From: Metallyticus violacea
Lineage: Eukaryota; Arthropoda; Insecta; Mantodea; Metallyticidae
Direction of reading: 5' to 3'
NCBI GenBank assembly: GCA_030762175.1
Contig: CM060846.1
Coordinates: 181,882,541 to 181,946,540, forward strand
Length of the DNA stretch: 64,000 bases
Part shown: in pieces, positions 34,705-47,401 of the stretch
Numbering within the stretch: position 1 is the first letter of the stretch
How the letters are laid out: each line of letters starts with the position of its first letter
Translations under genes and position numbers: made by a program
Notes under the pieces: generated by a model
Database searches by the model: none
Seen by the model: only the letters and a program-made list of their open reading frames with translations
Told to the model about the DNA's origin: nothing

Positions 34705-35179
34705 ATCGTGATGATTATTATACTTTAAGGGGCGCAAAACAGCTATGGTCATTAGTGCCCAAACACACTAAAAACCGCGCCAAATATAAAAAATAAATAA
34801 AATTAACAATGTCAGCGTTACACATCATCAAATTTAGCACTTTGGGCTATAAAACAAACCCCATAACAAAGAACAAGGGTAAAATAGTCAACAACAAATA
34901 AGACTGGTAATAAAACTCAGCAGCTAGGGCTGATAACACAACATTCTTATAAAATTCAATAATTGTAACAACGAAAACCCCAAAACAAATAACAAGGGTA
35001 AAACAGTAACAATTAACAGAGCTGAAAACAGATCAGTCTCAAAATGGTATAAAATCTTTAAAATAAAACTCCCAAAAAATAACAGGGGTAAAATGGTCAA
35101 CAACAAACAAAAGACTGTCCGTAAAACATATTAGCAAGATCTGAAAACTCAACAGTCCTGCAATAGGTTAAAAATGCCG

Positions 35180-35446
35180 TCATGAATAAAAGGTAAAACC
35201 CTCACACCAAAACCAGAAACCAGAAATACGGATAAAATGGAGCACTCGCTCAACAGCAGCCACATCACCTGCAAGTAACTCCTCAATAGAGTAGGGAAAA
35301 GCCATGGAAAGTCTAAAAGTTGCTCGATGATGACAATCGAGTAAAATGTGACGCACTGTAAAGGGGTGGTCACAGTGAGGGCAAGCTGGAGCCGGTTGTC
35401 CATTAAAAAGGTGTCGGTGACTAAAAAGGCAATGCCCAATTCTCAA
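35180..35446 (-). pseudogene. ORF2 C-terminal zinc motif
   Basis: FNGQPAPACPHCDHPFTVRHILLDC (split here: CPHC at about 35,370 and HILLDC at about 35,335) forms the conserved CxxC...H...C motif at the end of ORF2. In other LINEs it is implicated in RNA binding and cleavage at the target. The frame is open for 88 codons. It is separated from RNase H by a decayed linker with frame breaks (35,450-35,880). Confidence 0.82.
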
Positions 35447-35869
35447 GCGTGCTAAAATGACTTCTTCCCGACGAACTGCGCGAATAGAAGTCGACCAGTT
35501 AAAAGGGGCGGATTTACATTCACGGAGCTTATTAGTTGGGAGTAATTCCCACTCCTCGCGCCAGCGGGAAAGAATGGTTCTACGTAAAGAATGTATAAAA
35601 ACACCGAAATAAAAACGCTGCTCGTGCTCAGCAAGGTCTAAAAGAGCGGATTTAGCTGCGACATCTGGGCCTCATTACCTGGGAGTCCCACGTTTCTAGG
35701 CACCCATAGTAGTGTCACCCTAACGCCAGCGTCGAAAAGAGTTAACACTACATCCTGGATCTTCTGCACAAGAGGGTCATGGTTGTACAGATTTCTAAAA
35801 CTTAAAACGGCACTCAAAGATTCGGAACAAATAACACTGTTCCCCAGTTACTGATCAGAAATAAATAAA

Positions 35870-36020
35870 ACCGCCCGATAGATAGCATAAAGCTCCGCCA
35901 TAAAAATAGATGTCGCAAAGTTAATACCATACGTAAAACTTGTTCCATTAAATACAAAAGCACATCCTACTACTGTGTCAGACTTCGAGCCGTCGGTATA
36001 TATAAAATTCCATCCAGTAA
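35870..36020 (-). pseudogene. ORF2 RNase H core
   Basis: The minus strand reads IYTDGSKSDTVVGCAFVF and then SIFMAELYAIYRA. The Asp of YTDGS and the Glu of AELYAI are the first two catalytic positions of LINE RNase H. Its presence separates this LINE from Jockey, CR1 and RTE. Frames on both sides are broken. Confidence 0.85.
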
Positions 36021-36399
36021 AAGAAGATTTGATAACGCTAAAAGAACATGGATAATAGGTGCTGCGGTCGAAGACTTAGGACAGGACATGAGTCCAAGAT
36101 GAACGGGGGCCTGTGCCAATAGCCAAGGGGGAGAAAAGGTTTCCCCGGCTAAGAAAAAGGCAGGTAATTCCAAGTCCAGCGTCCTTAAAATCTACCGAAA
36201 ACGAAAGCCAGCCGGCTTAGGAGTAAAAGACCGAGCAGCATAAAAACCATCGAAAGACACATTAAAAAACTCCCATTCGTGGGATGACGAGGTTACGCAG
36301 CTAAACGACAACCGTAAGCAGAAAGTAAAACATCCCGACAATAAAACAACGGAGGTTCCCCAGACTCCGCACATAAACTTAACACAGGACTGGTGCGGA

Positions 36400-37715
36400 A
36401 TGCTCCAATGGCAACACGGATACCCCGGTGATGAATCGGGGTCAGACGGCGCAGAACAGAAGGCTGCGCAGAGCCATAAACCACACCACCATAATCCAGT
36501 TTGGACCGGAAAAGAGAGCGGTAAAAACGTAAAAGAATAGTCCGGTTAGCTCCCCAAGATGTGCCACTTAAAACACATAAAATACAAAGAGAACGTTCGC
36601 ACCTGCTCTGAGTTGTGCTATATGCGATGACCAGATTAATTTCCTATCAAACACCAAGCCAAGGAACGTAACTTCGTCTGCGAAAGAGAGTGCGTCTGGG
36701 CCAAGATGGAGCGAAGTTTGAGGATACTCCTTGTGGCGCCAGAAGTTCATGCAGACGGTCTTCTCTGCGGAGAAACGGAACCCGTGATTAACCCTCCAAG
36801 CGCAAAGGTGGTCTAGACAGCATTGGAGGCGGCGTTCCAACAGACCGAGAGGTAAGATAAATGCCGAAATCGTCTACAAACAACGACGATTGTATTATGG
36901 CGGTAACCATTCTGTGATAGAATTGATAGCAATGGCAAACAGTGTGCAGCTAAGTAACGAGCCCTGAGGTACACCGTTCTCTTGAATAAAACGAGATGAT
37001 AAAACTGATCCCACGCGAACATTAAAAGCCCGGTCTTTCATAAATTCCTGAATAAAAACAGACATACGACCACGCATTGGCCAATCGTAAAGTGTTCCAA
37101 GGATACGACTCTACAGCAGGTATCATACGCCTTCTGCAAATCAAAAAATACGGCGACCGTCTGGCACTTCCGTATAAAGCCGTCCATTATGTGGGTTGAA
37201 ATAGATATAAGATGGTCGACAGAGGAACGATGACGCCTAAAACCGCACTGAGCGTTCGTCAATAAATGCCTCGATTCCAACCACTACATAAGCCGCCCGT
37301 TTATCATGCGTTCCATCACCTTGCAGACGCAGCTGGTGAGGGAAATCGGACGGTAGCTGGAAGGAAGATGTGGGTCCTTTCCAGGCTTAGGTATAGGAAT
37401 GACGGTGGCCACTCGCCAAGCGCAAGGAAATGTGCCATTACACCAAATAGAATTAAAAGTACGTAATAAAAAACTTTGCCTTCTGCTGACAAACGTTGCA
37501 ACATAGCATTAAGATTCCATCTGGCCCCGGCGCGCAATGCTGAGAGGTAGAAAGGGCATGCTCCAGTCCCCAGGCGGTAAAAGGAACGTTATAGCACTCC
37601 TGATGGTCGGAGGCAATAGAGAAAGGCTTCAATTCCACCTGCTCCTTTAATGCGCGAAATGCAGCAGGGTAATTGGCGGAGCTCAAAACATCAGCGAAGG
37701 TGCGTCCTAAAATAT
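36400..37715 (-). pseudogene. ORF2 reverse transcriptase, broken
   Basis: Recognisable blocks in order from the 5' side: APGPDGI (about 37,520), ATVIPIPKPGKDPHLPSSYR (about 37,350-37,410), FFDLQKAYDT (about 37,125-37,155), NGVPQGSLLS (about 36,950-36,985), the catalytic FVDDF (about 36,868-36,882) and FLGLVFDRKLIWSSHI (about 36,615-36,665). The usual YADD is FVDD. Breaks include a TAG before ESRHLLTNAQCGF near 37,287 and several indels, so no continuous RT remains. Confidence 0.85.
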
Positions 37716-37718
37716 TGG

Positions 37719-38873
37719 CTACGTCAAGCGGAGTAGTAAGCACTCGATTCGATAACCTAAGACCGGTATAGGCTTAAATTTAGGTTTGCCCGCAACGCGG
37801 CGTAGCCGTTCCCAAACTACAGATGAAGGCGCTGTGCGATTAAAAGAAGAGGTCATAGCAATCCAAGAAGCCCTTTTGCTATCCTTAATGACTCGGCGGC
37901 ATTTGGCGCGCAGTTGTTTATAGCGAATCATATTTGCTGAAGTAGGGTGGCGACGAAAAACTCGGAGAGCACCTCGGCCTGCACGCAAAGCATCCCGGCA
38001 TGCATCATTCCACCAGGGAACCGGTAAGCGTCTGGAGTGACAAGACGACCGGGGAATAGGCTGATCTGCGGCTGTTATGATGACCGTACGGAGGTGCTCG
38101 ATCGCGACATCGATACATGGAAAAACCAACCCTGAAAATACAGATAAAGATATAAAGAGAGGCCAATTCGCCTTTGCAATATGTCATCTCTGCGCGCGCT
38201 GAGAATGTGCGTTTAAAGAGAGTACACGTATCTGACACGGAAAGTGGTCACTAGAATATAAATCGGAGATGACATTCCAGGTTAAATGTACCGCAAGTGA
38301 GGCAGAACAAAAGGCCAGGCCCAAGTGAGAAAAGCAATGACTGCTGTCAGAAATAAAAGTCGGATGACCAGTGTTGAGCAGAATCAGGTGTTGGCGGTCC
38401 AGAAAATCAGCCAACATGCTACTCCTGGCACACTCCGAGCTGGAACCCAACAGGGGATGGTGAGCATTAAAGTTCCCCAGAAGTAGGAAAGGGGGCGGTA
38501 TCTGAGATAAATGATTATCCAGGTCAACTGTGGCCACAGTAGCAGAAGGAGGCAAGTATACAGTGCAAACGGAAAAACTTAAGCTGGAGAAGTGAACTGT
38601 AACTGCAGCAGCTTGTAAAGGCGTCTGGAGGTTGAGTGAAGAACTGTAAACGTCATCTCGAATTAAAATTAATACTCCGCCATGCGCGGGAGTGCCGTCC
38701 TCGGGAGGAAGATCATACCTCACCGAGGAGTAGCCGCGGAGACTGAAGGAATCCTGTGGTCGAAGTTTAGTTTCTTGGAGACACACAATCAGTGAGTCAG
38801 TCGATCGTAAAATTAACTTCAAGTCAGGTCTTCGACTGCGGAGTCCACGCACATTCCATGAAAGGATAGCCAT
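37719..38873 (-). pseudogene. ORF2 N-terminus: APE endonuclease and linker
   Basis: ORF2 starts at ATG 38,873 (MAILSWNVRGL), just inside the end of ORF1. The APE-type endonuclease nicks the target. NVRGL, LQETKL (catalytic Glu), LLGNFNAHH and SSDHFP (catalytic Asp-His) are present. Family members normally have GDFN, so the Asp here is changed to Asn. The frame meets one TGA at 38,184, then stays in frame through the linker containing VPWWNDACRDALRAGR (about 37,980-38,025) to about 37,750, where an indel shifts it. Confidence 0.88.
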
Positions 38874-38911
38874 TGTTAAAATTATATAAAATAAATAAAT
38901 AATAAACCACA

Positions 38912-40216
38912 TTACTTTTTATTCGGTCCAGGACGAATCCGACGTCCTTTTTTTAATCGCGTGGGACTCGGTGGTTTTGCCGGAGCAGGAACATCCTGCT
39001 CCATCACATCCTCAGAGGGACGGCTCTCCCGCTGAGAGGAGTCAACCGATTCCGAAACCTGGAATCGGTTGGAGGTGGAAAGAGGCGGTGATGGCGACCG
39101 CTTAGCGGGTTTGCTCCCGTATCCATCATGGGAGCTCGACCTCCGAGGTGGAGAAGGGCTCGATCTCTGCTTTGTGTCAGTGGACGATTTCATAAAATCC
39201 CTACGATTGTAAGAATTCTTAAATTTGATAGCCGGAGCATCGAAAACAATAGGTTTGGGCTTGGCTGGAGAACGTTTGGCGGAGCTCGATGCACCAGGGA
39301 CCTTTGTGAAAACCAAGTCACAAGTCTGCGTGCTGCTATCTCGCTTCTGGATAGGAGATGAGCTACAGCGCTGTACGTACCGGTCTTAGGTATCACAGGT
39401 AGACGAAATTGGAATCGTTTCCGGGCCTCACTAAAGAAGAGTTTTTCCTTCACCCGGATCTCCTGGATGCAGCGCTCTTCTTGATAACGAGGACAATTGC
39501 GGGACGAAGCTGGATGGTCACCGCGGCAGTTCACACAGACAGGAGCAGATGGGCAGGCTGCTTCGTGACTTTTAGTACCGCAAATGTTACAGGTGGCATG
39601 AGCACTCTAGCACGACATGCGAATGTGGCCGAAGCGTTGACATTGAAAACATCGCATGGGTCTGGGGATATATGGGCGCACCTCTTTAACCTCATATCCT
39701 GCTTCAATTCTGGGCGGTAACTCGACTCGGTTAAATGTGAGGAAGAGAGTGCGAGTGGGCTGCACTTCACCTTCCTTCTTCACCTGTACACGGTATACTG
39801 ATGTGACTCCCTGGTCTTCCAGACAACCCTGGATCTCCGAGTCAGACATGCCATCAAGAACATTGGTAGATAACTCCTCGCGACGAATTGAGAGTTCGAT
39901 GTTGCTCAACACGGATCGGGTATCCGTGGAGTATCGTCGCCCTGAGCAATGAGTTAGTTTGTGACATTGCTTGTGTCTCCACCAACAGAGAACCATTTCG
40001 AAGTCGTGTACAATACTTAACAGGTCCAGAAATGGTATCAATTCCCTTCTGAATAATAAAAGGGTTCACTCGACAAAAAGACTGACCTTCTTCAGTTCTA
40101 CTAATAACTAAGAAACGAGGGTTAGATTGCTCTGTTACTTCTCTTACGTCCACTCTTTTATGTTTTATTTGAATAAGTGGTTTATTGTTTACCATAGAGT
40201 TTTCATCCTCCACCAT
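38912..40216 (-). pseudogene. ORF1, gag-like protein with zinc knuckles
   Basis: ORF1 proteins of I-type LINEs bind element RNA. The start is ATG 40,216. The N-terminal RRM-like part has ISRTEEGQSFCRVNPF, RNGSLLVET and RTLNSSRGVIY. Two CCHC-type knuckles follow: CFQCQRFGHIRMSC (about 39,610-39,650) and CVNCRGDHPASSRNC (about 39,490-39,535), with a third partial cluster between them. The C-terminus is Ser/Pro/Arg/Lys-rich. Lesions: an indel near 39,965, a TAG at 39,607 just after the first knuckle, and an indel near 39,370. The stop lies at 38,912, upstream of ORF2 with a short overlap of the extended ORF2 frame. Confidence 0.85.
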
Positions 40217-40300
40217 TGCAGCTGTCTCCGATGGCAAGCTGCTTCCTGGGCGCCACCCCGGCTCAGGTGACCGGTCCTGGCCTAGACAAAGTCACCTCAG

Positions 40301-41647
40301 GGTCATGTATATAGATTAGCTGTATTTTCATAAAAATATTCATGGAAATATACCCAAATTATGAACTGACTATCTGCATGAACAACATGTAATTAATTTT
40401 AGTTTCACTATAACTGCAACCTCGGTTTAGTTCGCTCCTTTTGCAAATATTTTATATCAACAGATCGGTTCTATTCCTTTTAACATTCGGAAATAAGTTG
40501 TTTCGGAACTCCAGGAGTTAGCGGCCTCTTTTAATATCAGAGAACAGCAAAATTTAATTTTGCAAAATGAAAATTATGTTGTTTTTATAATCTTCTGTTT
40601 TTCCATTTAATTGTTACAAGTCTGGTTAATACTGCGAAATCATTATTTTATCTTCAGAAAAAACTATATAAATTGTGTTTAAAGCGTCCTTATATTTTGA
40701 CTCAGAAATTTCAAAGGATCCATATTTTATGTGGATGTTGTGCATTGGTCTTTAAAGACCCAATCAAATTTTAGAAACTAGTGTTTGAAATTTTGTTAAA
40801 ATTGCTTAAGGTTCCAAGAAAATTTTCATAGGTCTTCCATGCAATGAACGAAAGTAAGTAGTGACGCAAAGGATTCCGGAGACCGTCACTTTCTTATTTA
40901 CCTGGAATCCGCCTTTTTAAGGTGACCGAAAAATGCGCAAGAAACTTACGCAGACAACTTGGCCAAAGTAGCATTCCCTCCCGAAGAATTGTGACAACAC
41001 AGAATACGTGCATTACAATTACATCTTTATGCAGATTCTTCTCTATTTCTGACAGATTTTTACTAGTTTCAAAAACAAGTTAACATGAAAAAAAACCTAA
41101 CTGTGGTGAGGAGAACTACGTGTTAAATGTTTATACCTAGAATATCCATATTATTGATATATTTTTTGTTCAAACAATCTGCAAAAAGAACTTACTATAA
41201 CTCAAATGAATCTGGAGTCCGTCAACTGCTGACTAGCGTTTGATTTTGCCGAGAGAAAAGAGCTTCAAAAGTATCCTTATAGACATGACATGAAAAAGAC
41301 ACGATATTTTCAGGTTCAATGAAGTAGATGGTGTAATCACGGTAATCTGAGAATTAACATTAGAAATTAAGCTAATGTTTGCAGCTAATAGTACTGTTTC
41401 GATAGATCACCATTTGCCCAATTAAAGATTTTAAGAAATAAAAACCCATTTACACCTAACGTATTTCAAATCAGTCTGCTATGCAGTTACTTATTTCCTG
41501 TAGAAGTATATTTTATTAATAGTAATTCTTTTTTCTTCTTACAGTTTTCAAACCTATATTTCTGAACCTCATACCATTGAATTTCTTAGTGATCGAGTAG
41601 TTCATTTTGTATCATGGCTATAATACATTTAATGTAAATACCGACAC
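40301..41647. other. No recognised gene
   Basis: AT-rich sequence upstream of the LINE, with no frame above 60 codons. Nothing supported. Confidence 0.5.
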
Positions 41648-41890
41648 TATCTCGTGAACGGGAAGTTTGTGATTTGATTCCCGCCAGGATCGTGCTCTCC
41701 GACTGAGATGTGTCCTGGTTTTTCTCAATTCTCATAAATGGTAAATGCCGGGAGTAACATAAACATAAGACTGAAACCCTTTCTTGAAAAGAATGTTTTT
41801 TTTTAATTTAATATTTCACCTCATGCATCATCAGTGCCCACCGCCTGTGGTGCCTCAGCAGTAAAGATTGGCGTTAAGTACTGTTAAAAA
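41648..41890 (+). mobile_element. SINE family B, copy 3, 5' truncated
   Basis: Starts within the tRNA-like head (CTCGTGAACGGG, then GATTTGATTCCCGCCAGGA). It carries the family body (CTCATAAATGGTAAATGCCGG) and ends CCACCGCCTGTGGTGCCTCAGCAGTAA, then a degraded GGCGTTAAG tail. The A-box part is missing. (TA)n follows at about 41,893-41,905. Confidence 0.8.
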
Positions 41891-41905
41891 AGTATATATA
41901 TATAT

Positions 41906-43360
41906 ACATACATTTTCTCACTATTGAAACCGCATTTATGACTTACCCCCACGTAAATGTAAATATAATATATGATATTACGTATGTGTGTGTGTGGGTG
42001 GGTGGGTGATATTATGTAACTATAAAATGTGACTTTGTGTGTCGACAAAATAGCAAGTTTTCTGGTGTTGCGCTAACTTAGAAAGACAAAGAGGCAATAA
42101 AACTCTACACAAAGGCAAGAGTAGACCAAAAGGTCGAGTGTGATACCACTTTTAAAAGGAATGCCGTTGGAGAGTTAGTAAACCCAAAAAGTTTTAAATT
42201 CGTTAGGGTTTTGCAACCTACAGCCGTTGTACAGTTAGTATTTACACAAGCCAATGTCCACAAAAAGTATTACAATTTCAAATAATAAGGAATGGCACGT
42301 GCGGGCAGGTAAATTCAAACTTGTCAACAGTAAACCTATATTTCAACATTTTAAACCAAGGCGTGAGATCTGTGATTCCTTTGGCGCGGTTAAGCTAACG
42401 ATTACTAGATTTGCATTTAGTATGTATGGAGGCGTTTGCTCTGCTGGGACACTTATCTATAAGTATTACACGCAGTGAGACGCAGGTATTTTTAAATTTC
42501 ACATATTGCGGAGACCATTATACTCAGCTGTTAAGCTTTACAGGCGACGAGACACACTCGATCTACACGCCGGGACACTTCTCTATAAGTTATACGCGCA
42601 ATTTGATGCAGTTGGGCGCATTTGTAAGTTCTATATGCTGCAAGAATCAGTTCTAAGATCTAAACGTCGCGACAAATCTAGAAGCCTTGCATTCTTCAGG
42701 GACGAGTTCACTCAATATTAAAATTTACACTCTGCGACACATGCAATTCTCATTTCTATAAGCGTCTAGAGATATGCTGAGGCATAAATTGAACACGCGG
42801 TTCTCAGATTCAGCTCATATCCGTGGAAGTCAAGGTAGTTAAGTTTATATAAGGTGTAGGTAAATTTTATAGTTCGCAAAACACCACAGGACGCGAAAGA
42901 TCTTGAGCATAATACATAACCATACATATATATTACGTCTCATCGTGTGGTTATTTATACTACTAGTCTCCTCCCCCATTCTGTTGAGTATAAATCAACA
43001 AAACAGCCGAATATCCCCTGAGAAATTGTCAGCGAAGCATGAAGATCAACACCCCCGTGAAAGCTTCATAATTTGGCATCACCAACGGGAGGCCAACAAC
43101 ATCGACGACAAAACCACATCACAATTTGACTCCCAAAGTGGCTGCCATACAAACTCGCCTCACTATTTCTTCAGTTGCTATAGCGTGCTCAACAATTTTA
43201 TTAAATGCTGCACAATTTCCTTGTATTCTGAAAATTTCTTAGTTAAATGTCATTGAAAATTATGCTCCAGAAATGCCCTGAGAAAAGCATATTTATTTAA
43301 GTAGACTATACAAATAACACAGAAGATATTTTCTCTTTCATAAAATAAGCGATAAATATA
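41906..43360. other. No recognised gene; local direct repeats
   Basis: Contains GTGTGTG/GGTGGGTG runs (41,986-42,008) and a diverged direct repeat (about 42,441-42,475 and 42,570-42,603, sharing GGGACACTT and CTATAAGT). A 117-codon frame (42,903-43,256) begins at TTG and has no internal ATG. Its N-terminus is hydrophobic, but it is not convincing as a gene. Confidence 0.5.
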
Positions 43361-43364
43361 AACA

Positions 43365-43707
43365 AGTGGGTAGGTTAAGCCGATAATGCTTTGAACTCGC
43401 ATTCGCAAGATCCGGAGTTCAGATCCTTTGAGACATCCTAACCATGAGTTTGTTCCTGGTTTTCACTTGTCGATATGCTGCTATGAATCTTCTTTCTTCC
43501 ACATATATTCCGCCTACCCAGTTCAACTGATTGCATTGGTTCCGTTGTACACACAAAATACCAGGTTAGATGAGTTCGGTCAGTGTAGGGTGCTCTATAT
43601 GGAAACGGTTAGTTCGTCTGCGCCTCACCGCCCCTGGATTTTGTTCGCCTATGATCCGTCACCACATCCCTTCCTCCCGGAGGTGATAAACTATGTAAAT
43701 AAAAGCT
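43365..43707 (+). mobile_element. SINE family C, copy 1
   Basis: A third tRNA-derived family. The head reads GTGGGTAGGTTAAGCCGATAA (A-box region) and GGAGTTCAGATCC (B box). A body of about 270 bp follows, ending in CCTCCCGGAGGTGATAAAC and an AAATAAAAGC tail. A related head occurs on the minus strand at 54.2-54.36 kb. The 93-codon frame across it is incidental. Confidence 0.65.
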
Positions 43708-43709
43708 GA

Positions 43710-45500
43710 AACAAGCAGCTTTTCACAAATACCTAATTGAACCTGGGTCTTTTGGTATCCAGTATCTGAACCATATGTTGAAATTCGGTGTATAGGTCAG
43801 GAGGATGTACATTTTAACCTAATAACTCAGCAATGCGTGTTTTAATTGTGTTATGCTAAAAACGTTAAAGATGCTAAATAGCAATAAATTATATGAACGT
43901 AAATATAAAAGGTAGATATTCGTAGATAACTTTGAACTATTATTTTAATTTTTTTTATATGTGATATGAGTGTTTTACTTTTGAAGCAATAAATAAATAC
44001 ACAAAATATTACATTCTAAAGAAGTTTTTCTTTAGACAAACAGCTTAGTCCGGCGGATTGTAACTGAAAAATATGTATTATGCCAAAGTCGCATTTCCGC
44101 TTAAGTTGGGATACTGTCCTAAAAAAAACATTTGTTCATTATCTAGAGAAACAAGAATATTTTATAACCGAACATTTTGGAAACTCTGATTTATAGTTCA
44201 TAGATACAAAAGTAGTACTTGCTTTATGATCATAGTCCATTTGCCTAAATATTTAAAGTAATTACCATAATTACTAATGGCTACACTTTCTGACAGTTTG
44301 TATCAAAGAGGAAAGGTAAGGTATTGGAAAAATATTGAAATGCTTTAAAAAAGATGACTGATATGTAATACATAAGTATGCTAAAACAAAATGCGATCAA
44401 ATTCGTAATATTTAAATAAATAAATAATTCTTTACTGGACCCTTATGAATCTAGAGGATATACCAAATAATACGGTAAAATGTTGAAAACCACTCGCCTG
44501 TTAGTGCTGGCTTGCATATGCACTAGTTTAATACGGAAGCGGTCAAGTACAAAATATTGCAGCTACTAATATATTTTCTCTGTTTATGCTGGGCCACTAT
44601 AGCACGAATATTTGAACTAAAATACTCCTTTTAAATCCTATTAGTTTTTTTTATAAACATGGGTACATAAACTGAAACCAACCGAATTATTTTTATTTGA
44701 TATGATTTGAAATCTTTAGTTCATCATAAACTAGCAGAGGTACCTATGCTTACTTAATGCGCAGTAACTTCGGATTCAAGTAACTCGTTTGAAGAGCGTG
44801 AAACAGGAACACCTGCGGCATCTACGATTCGCGTGGAAAACTACATGCTGTCAAAAGCCGTTCTCCCCTGGCATGATATGGGTGTGGCAGGAATTCGATA
44901 TTCATCCCGGGGACCATAGAACTCCGTAACATAATAGTATACTTTAATTAATATTAATTTAATAACCGTAATCACCATTGCCATTTATTTACATTTAAAC
45001 ATGCTTACAAGTTTAAGAATACTAGGTTTAATTCTACGGGTAATTTTATGACACGTATAACTTATTTTGGGTACTTTATTCAAGGAACTCGAACACCAAA
45101 TAATAGCCAGATACATTTTGCTGAATAGTGGAACCGTGATGCACTTGATTTACTCTCCCTCTTTTAGTTTTGACTTCTTTGCTAACGAGTAAGGACTACG
45201 AAATACCCCATATTTCCAATATACTTGTAAAATTAGTGATTATAAAGCACAAGTTTCTCAGAATATTAGTAAAAGTAAAGGTTGAACTTTTTAAAGGTTA
45301 TTTTAGAAACTTTGGACCATGATATATGAAAATTTAATAAACTCATTATAAAATGCTTGGTTAAATCAAATACAAGGTTTGTTAAACATAATTTGAATAA
45401 TTTAACCAAAAGAATATATTTTTTCCGAGAAAACGCGGATTTCATATAAAAAATTGGGAGGAATCACGTCATCAAGTTTAGAATACGTTTCAGTGCATTA
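43710..45500. other. No recognised gene
   Basis: AT-rich, with only short frames. No motif or repeat structure identified. Confidence 0.5.
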
Positions 45501-45504
45501 CATT

Positions 45505-45768
45505 CGCCACATGGGGCCGAGGTAATTAAGCCATGGATGGACTCGTGAGCGGGATTCCCGCCAAGATCGTTCTTCATGGTTGAGGTTTTTTCCAGATTTT
45601 TCTCATTCCTCTTAAATGGCAAATGCCAGGGAGGTGTTCTAAAATTTGGCCTGGAACCCTCCCTTCCTTAAAAAAATAATAACTTCTTTCCAATTTATCC
45701 TTTCATGTAGTCAATCACCATTTATGGCGCTTCAGTAGTGAAAACGGGCGTTCAGCACTATTAAACAA
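45505..45768 (+). mobile_element. SINE family B, copy 4
   Basis: Diverged copy: GGGGCCGAGGTAATTAAG in the A-box position, GCGGGATTCCCGCC with a damaged B box, then TTAAATGGCAAATGCCAGGGA and GGCCTGGAACCC, ending AAAACGGGCGTTCAGCAC. Confidence 0.8.
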
Positions 45769-45769
45769 A

Positions 45770-47388
45770 AATAGTGCATTCCGGCCCCATAGAATGGAAC
45801 ATATTTTTCTTCTACAAATTCCTAAAATAAGTAGCTAATGACATATAAATGTTTACAAATGTATGCATTTACAGATTTCCCACATTATTTACTTCTACAA
45901 AATCATCAAAATGTATCTTTTGAGTATGAAGTTTGGAAAGATATTTGTCAAATCCTAACCAATGCAGGACATTGGAGCTCACATTTTTCACACATTTAAC
46001 ATGCTTATTAGTATGTAAACTGCAGAAATTACACACAAGTAAAGCGTGTAGATTCAATGGATATTTTAATACCTAAAAAGCTGAAAAATAAACATTTAAT
46101 CATTTTCACACTTTGTGAATCTTCTTAAATGTAGTTATGCCGATAAACCTAATAAACAATTTATGGAGAAAATGGGTCAAAGTACGTTGCTTTTGAATGA
46201 AAATTATTGTTTACTGTCTTTTCAAGATTTTTTTTTAACTTTACGGACAACTTTTAACTAAATAAAAAGTTATTATATTCATATGCTTGTTTCTGAGTTT
46301 GGAACATTTGACTGCTTTTCACGTTCTGTTTTCAAAAGCAGGCATAGTACCAAACTATTTGGAGATCATAGAAATAAGTGGCGTAGAGGAAAACAGCTAT
46401 TAATGGAATTGTATTTTACTATGCTACCCTTAGGAAACCAAACGGAGTGGCCCAAATGTAATGCCTGGGCGGTCCGTAGTTTAAATCTCTTGAGTGGGTT
46501 ATCCTGACATTGTTTTTTTTTTTTTTTTCGTGGATTTCCTGCTTGTTTAGGCCAAAGTTTGGATTGATCCTTCCTTTCCGCGAATTTTTTCCGTTCTCTC
46601 ATTTATTATATTTTCATCCCGTTGCTTCTGTTACAGAGAAAACAATTCCAGGGCAATTTGAGCTGGTGCAGAGTAACTAATGACTTGAGCTTTAAATTTT
46701 TTTTTATGCCCAGGCATCTGGTATAGGAGCGGCCGTTTTAAGCAGCTCGAACTCTTTTGAGGGGAGGCTCCGCCGGCATGAGGGTGTTTTACCTGGAAAT
46801 AATTTTAAGAACTCCGTCTATGTCCGAACTCCACCCCCCGTGAATTCTGGTCATTAGGTGTCTACCTCACCACATCCTCACCTCTTCTCCTAGGTGTCCC
46901 CACTGGGGGCGTAGACACAAATGATACGCCTTTGAAAAAGACTGATCACGACCGATTATATTTACCAGACCCCAATAGGGAAATATGACGGCCGAAATGA
47001 CGTTATAGTTGCCAGAATCAAATACAAATTTTACGCAGTACTATGTTTACAAGCTGCTATTATTCATCATTAAAATTATTTCGATGGTTTTTGAAAATCT
47101 GAAATTGTTTACAAACAATATTTCTCACATGTAAATGAAATATAAAAGAATATGAACTATAAGCGTCTCCACAGATAAGCACAATTATTTATAAAATGCA
47201 ACGTCCAAATAACTGAACACTTAAACATAATCGACATAATTGCAACAGCATCAAATACCATCGTATATTTTAAGGAACAGGACATAGTCTTCGTTGACAA
47301 TAGTTATAAATGGGAGCATCTGTCTTTCCTTAACCACACTTGCAAAGGATTTGAAACATAATATCCTACTCACACCATTCATTAAAAC
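45770..47388. other. Possible SINE C-like remnant; otherwise unrecognised
   Basis: A poly-T run (46,511-46,527) and a block at 46,745-46,925 containing CACCACATCC...GGTG sequence recall the 3' part of SINE family C. The resemblance is short and uncertain. No gene seen. Confidence 0.4.
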
Positions 47389-47401
47389 TCTCTTCAACTC
47401 G

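Larger units (their letters stand above)
34705..40300 (-). mobile_element. I-like LINE copy 4, near full length
   Basis: The best copy of the main non-LTR retrotransposon, minus strand, about 5.6 kb. It has a 5' untranslated stretch (about 40,217-40,300), ORF1, ORF2 and a 3' untranslated region ending in a GGGC...GCCCC hairpin and an ATAATCATC tail (34,705-34,770). Combining an APE endonuclease with an RNase H domain and a two-knuckle ORF1 places it in the I/R1/LOA group of LINEs. Each ORF has several lesions, so it is inactive, but it serves as reference for the copies at 1.5, 5.8, 8.7 and 63.05 kb. The exact 5' end and target duplication were not found. Confidence 0.85.

Noticed and set aside
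39190..40237. Host zinc-knuckle protein gene
   Set aside because: The knuckles belong to LINE ORF1: ORF2 endonuclease follows directly and the same region recurs in LINE copy 3.
42903..43256. 117-codon frame with hydrophobic N-terminus, possible secreted protein
   Set aside because: It begins at TTG and contains no ATG. No family or conserved neighbour supports it.
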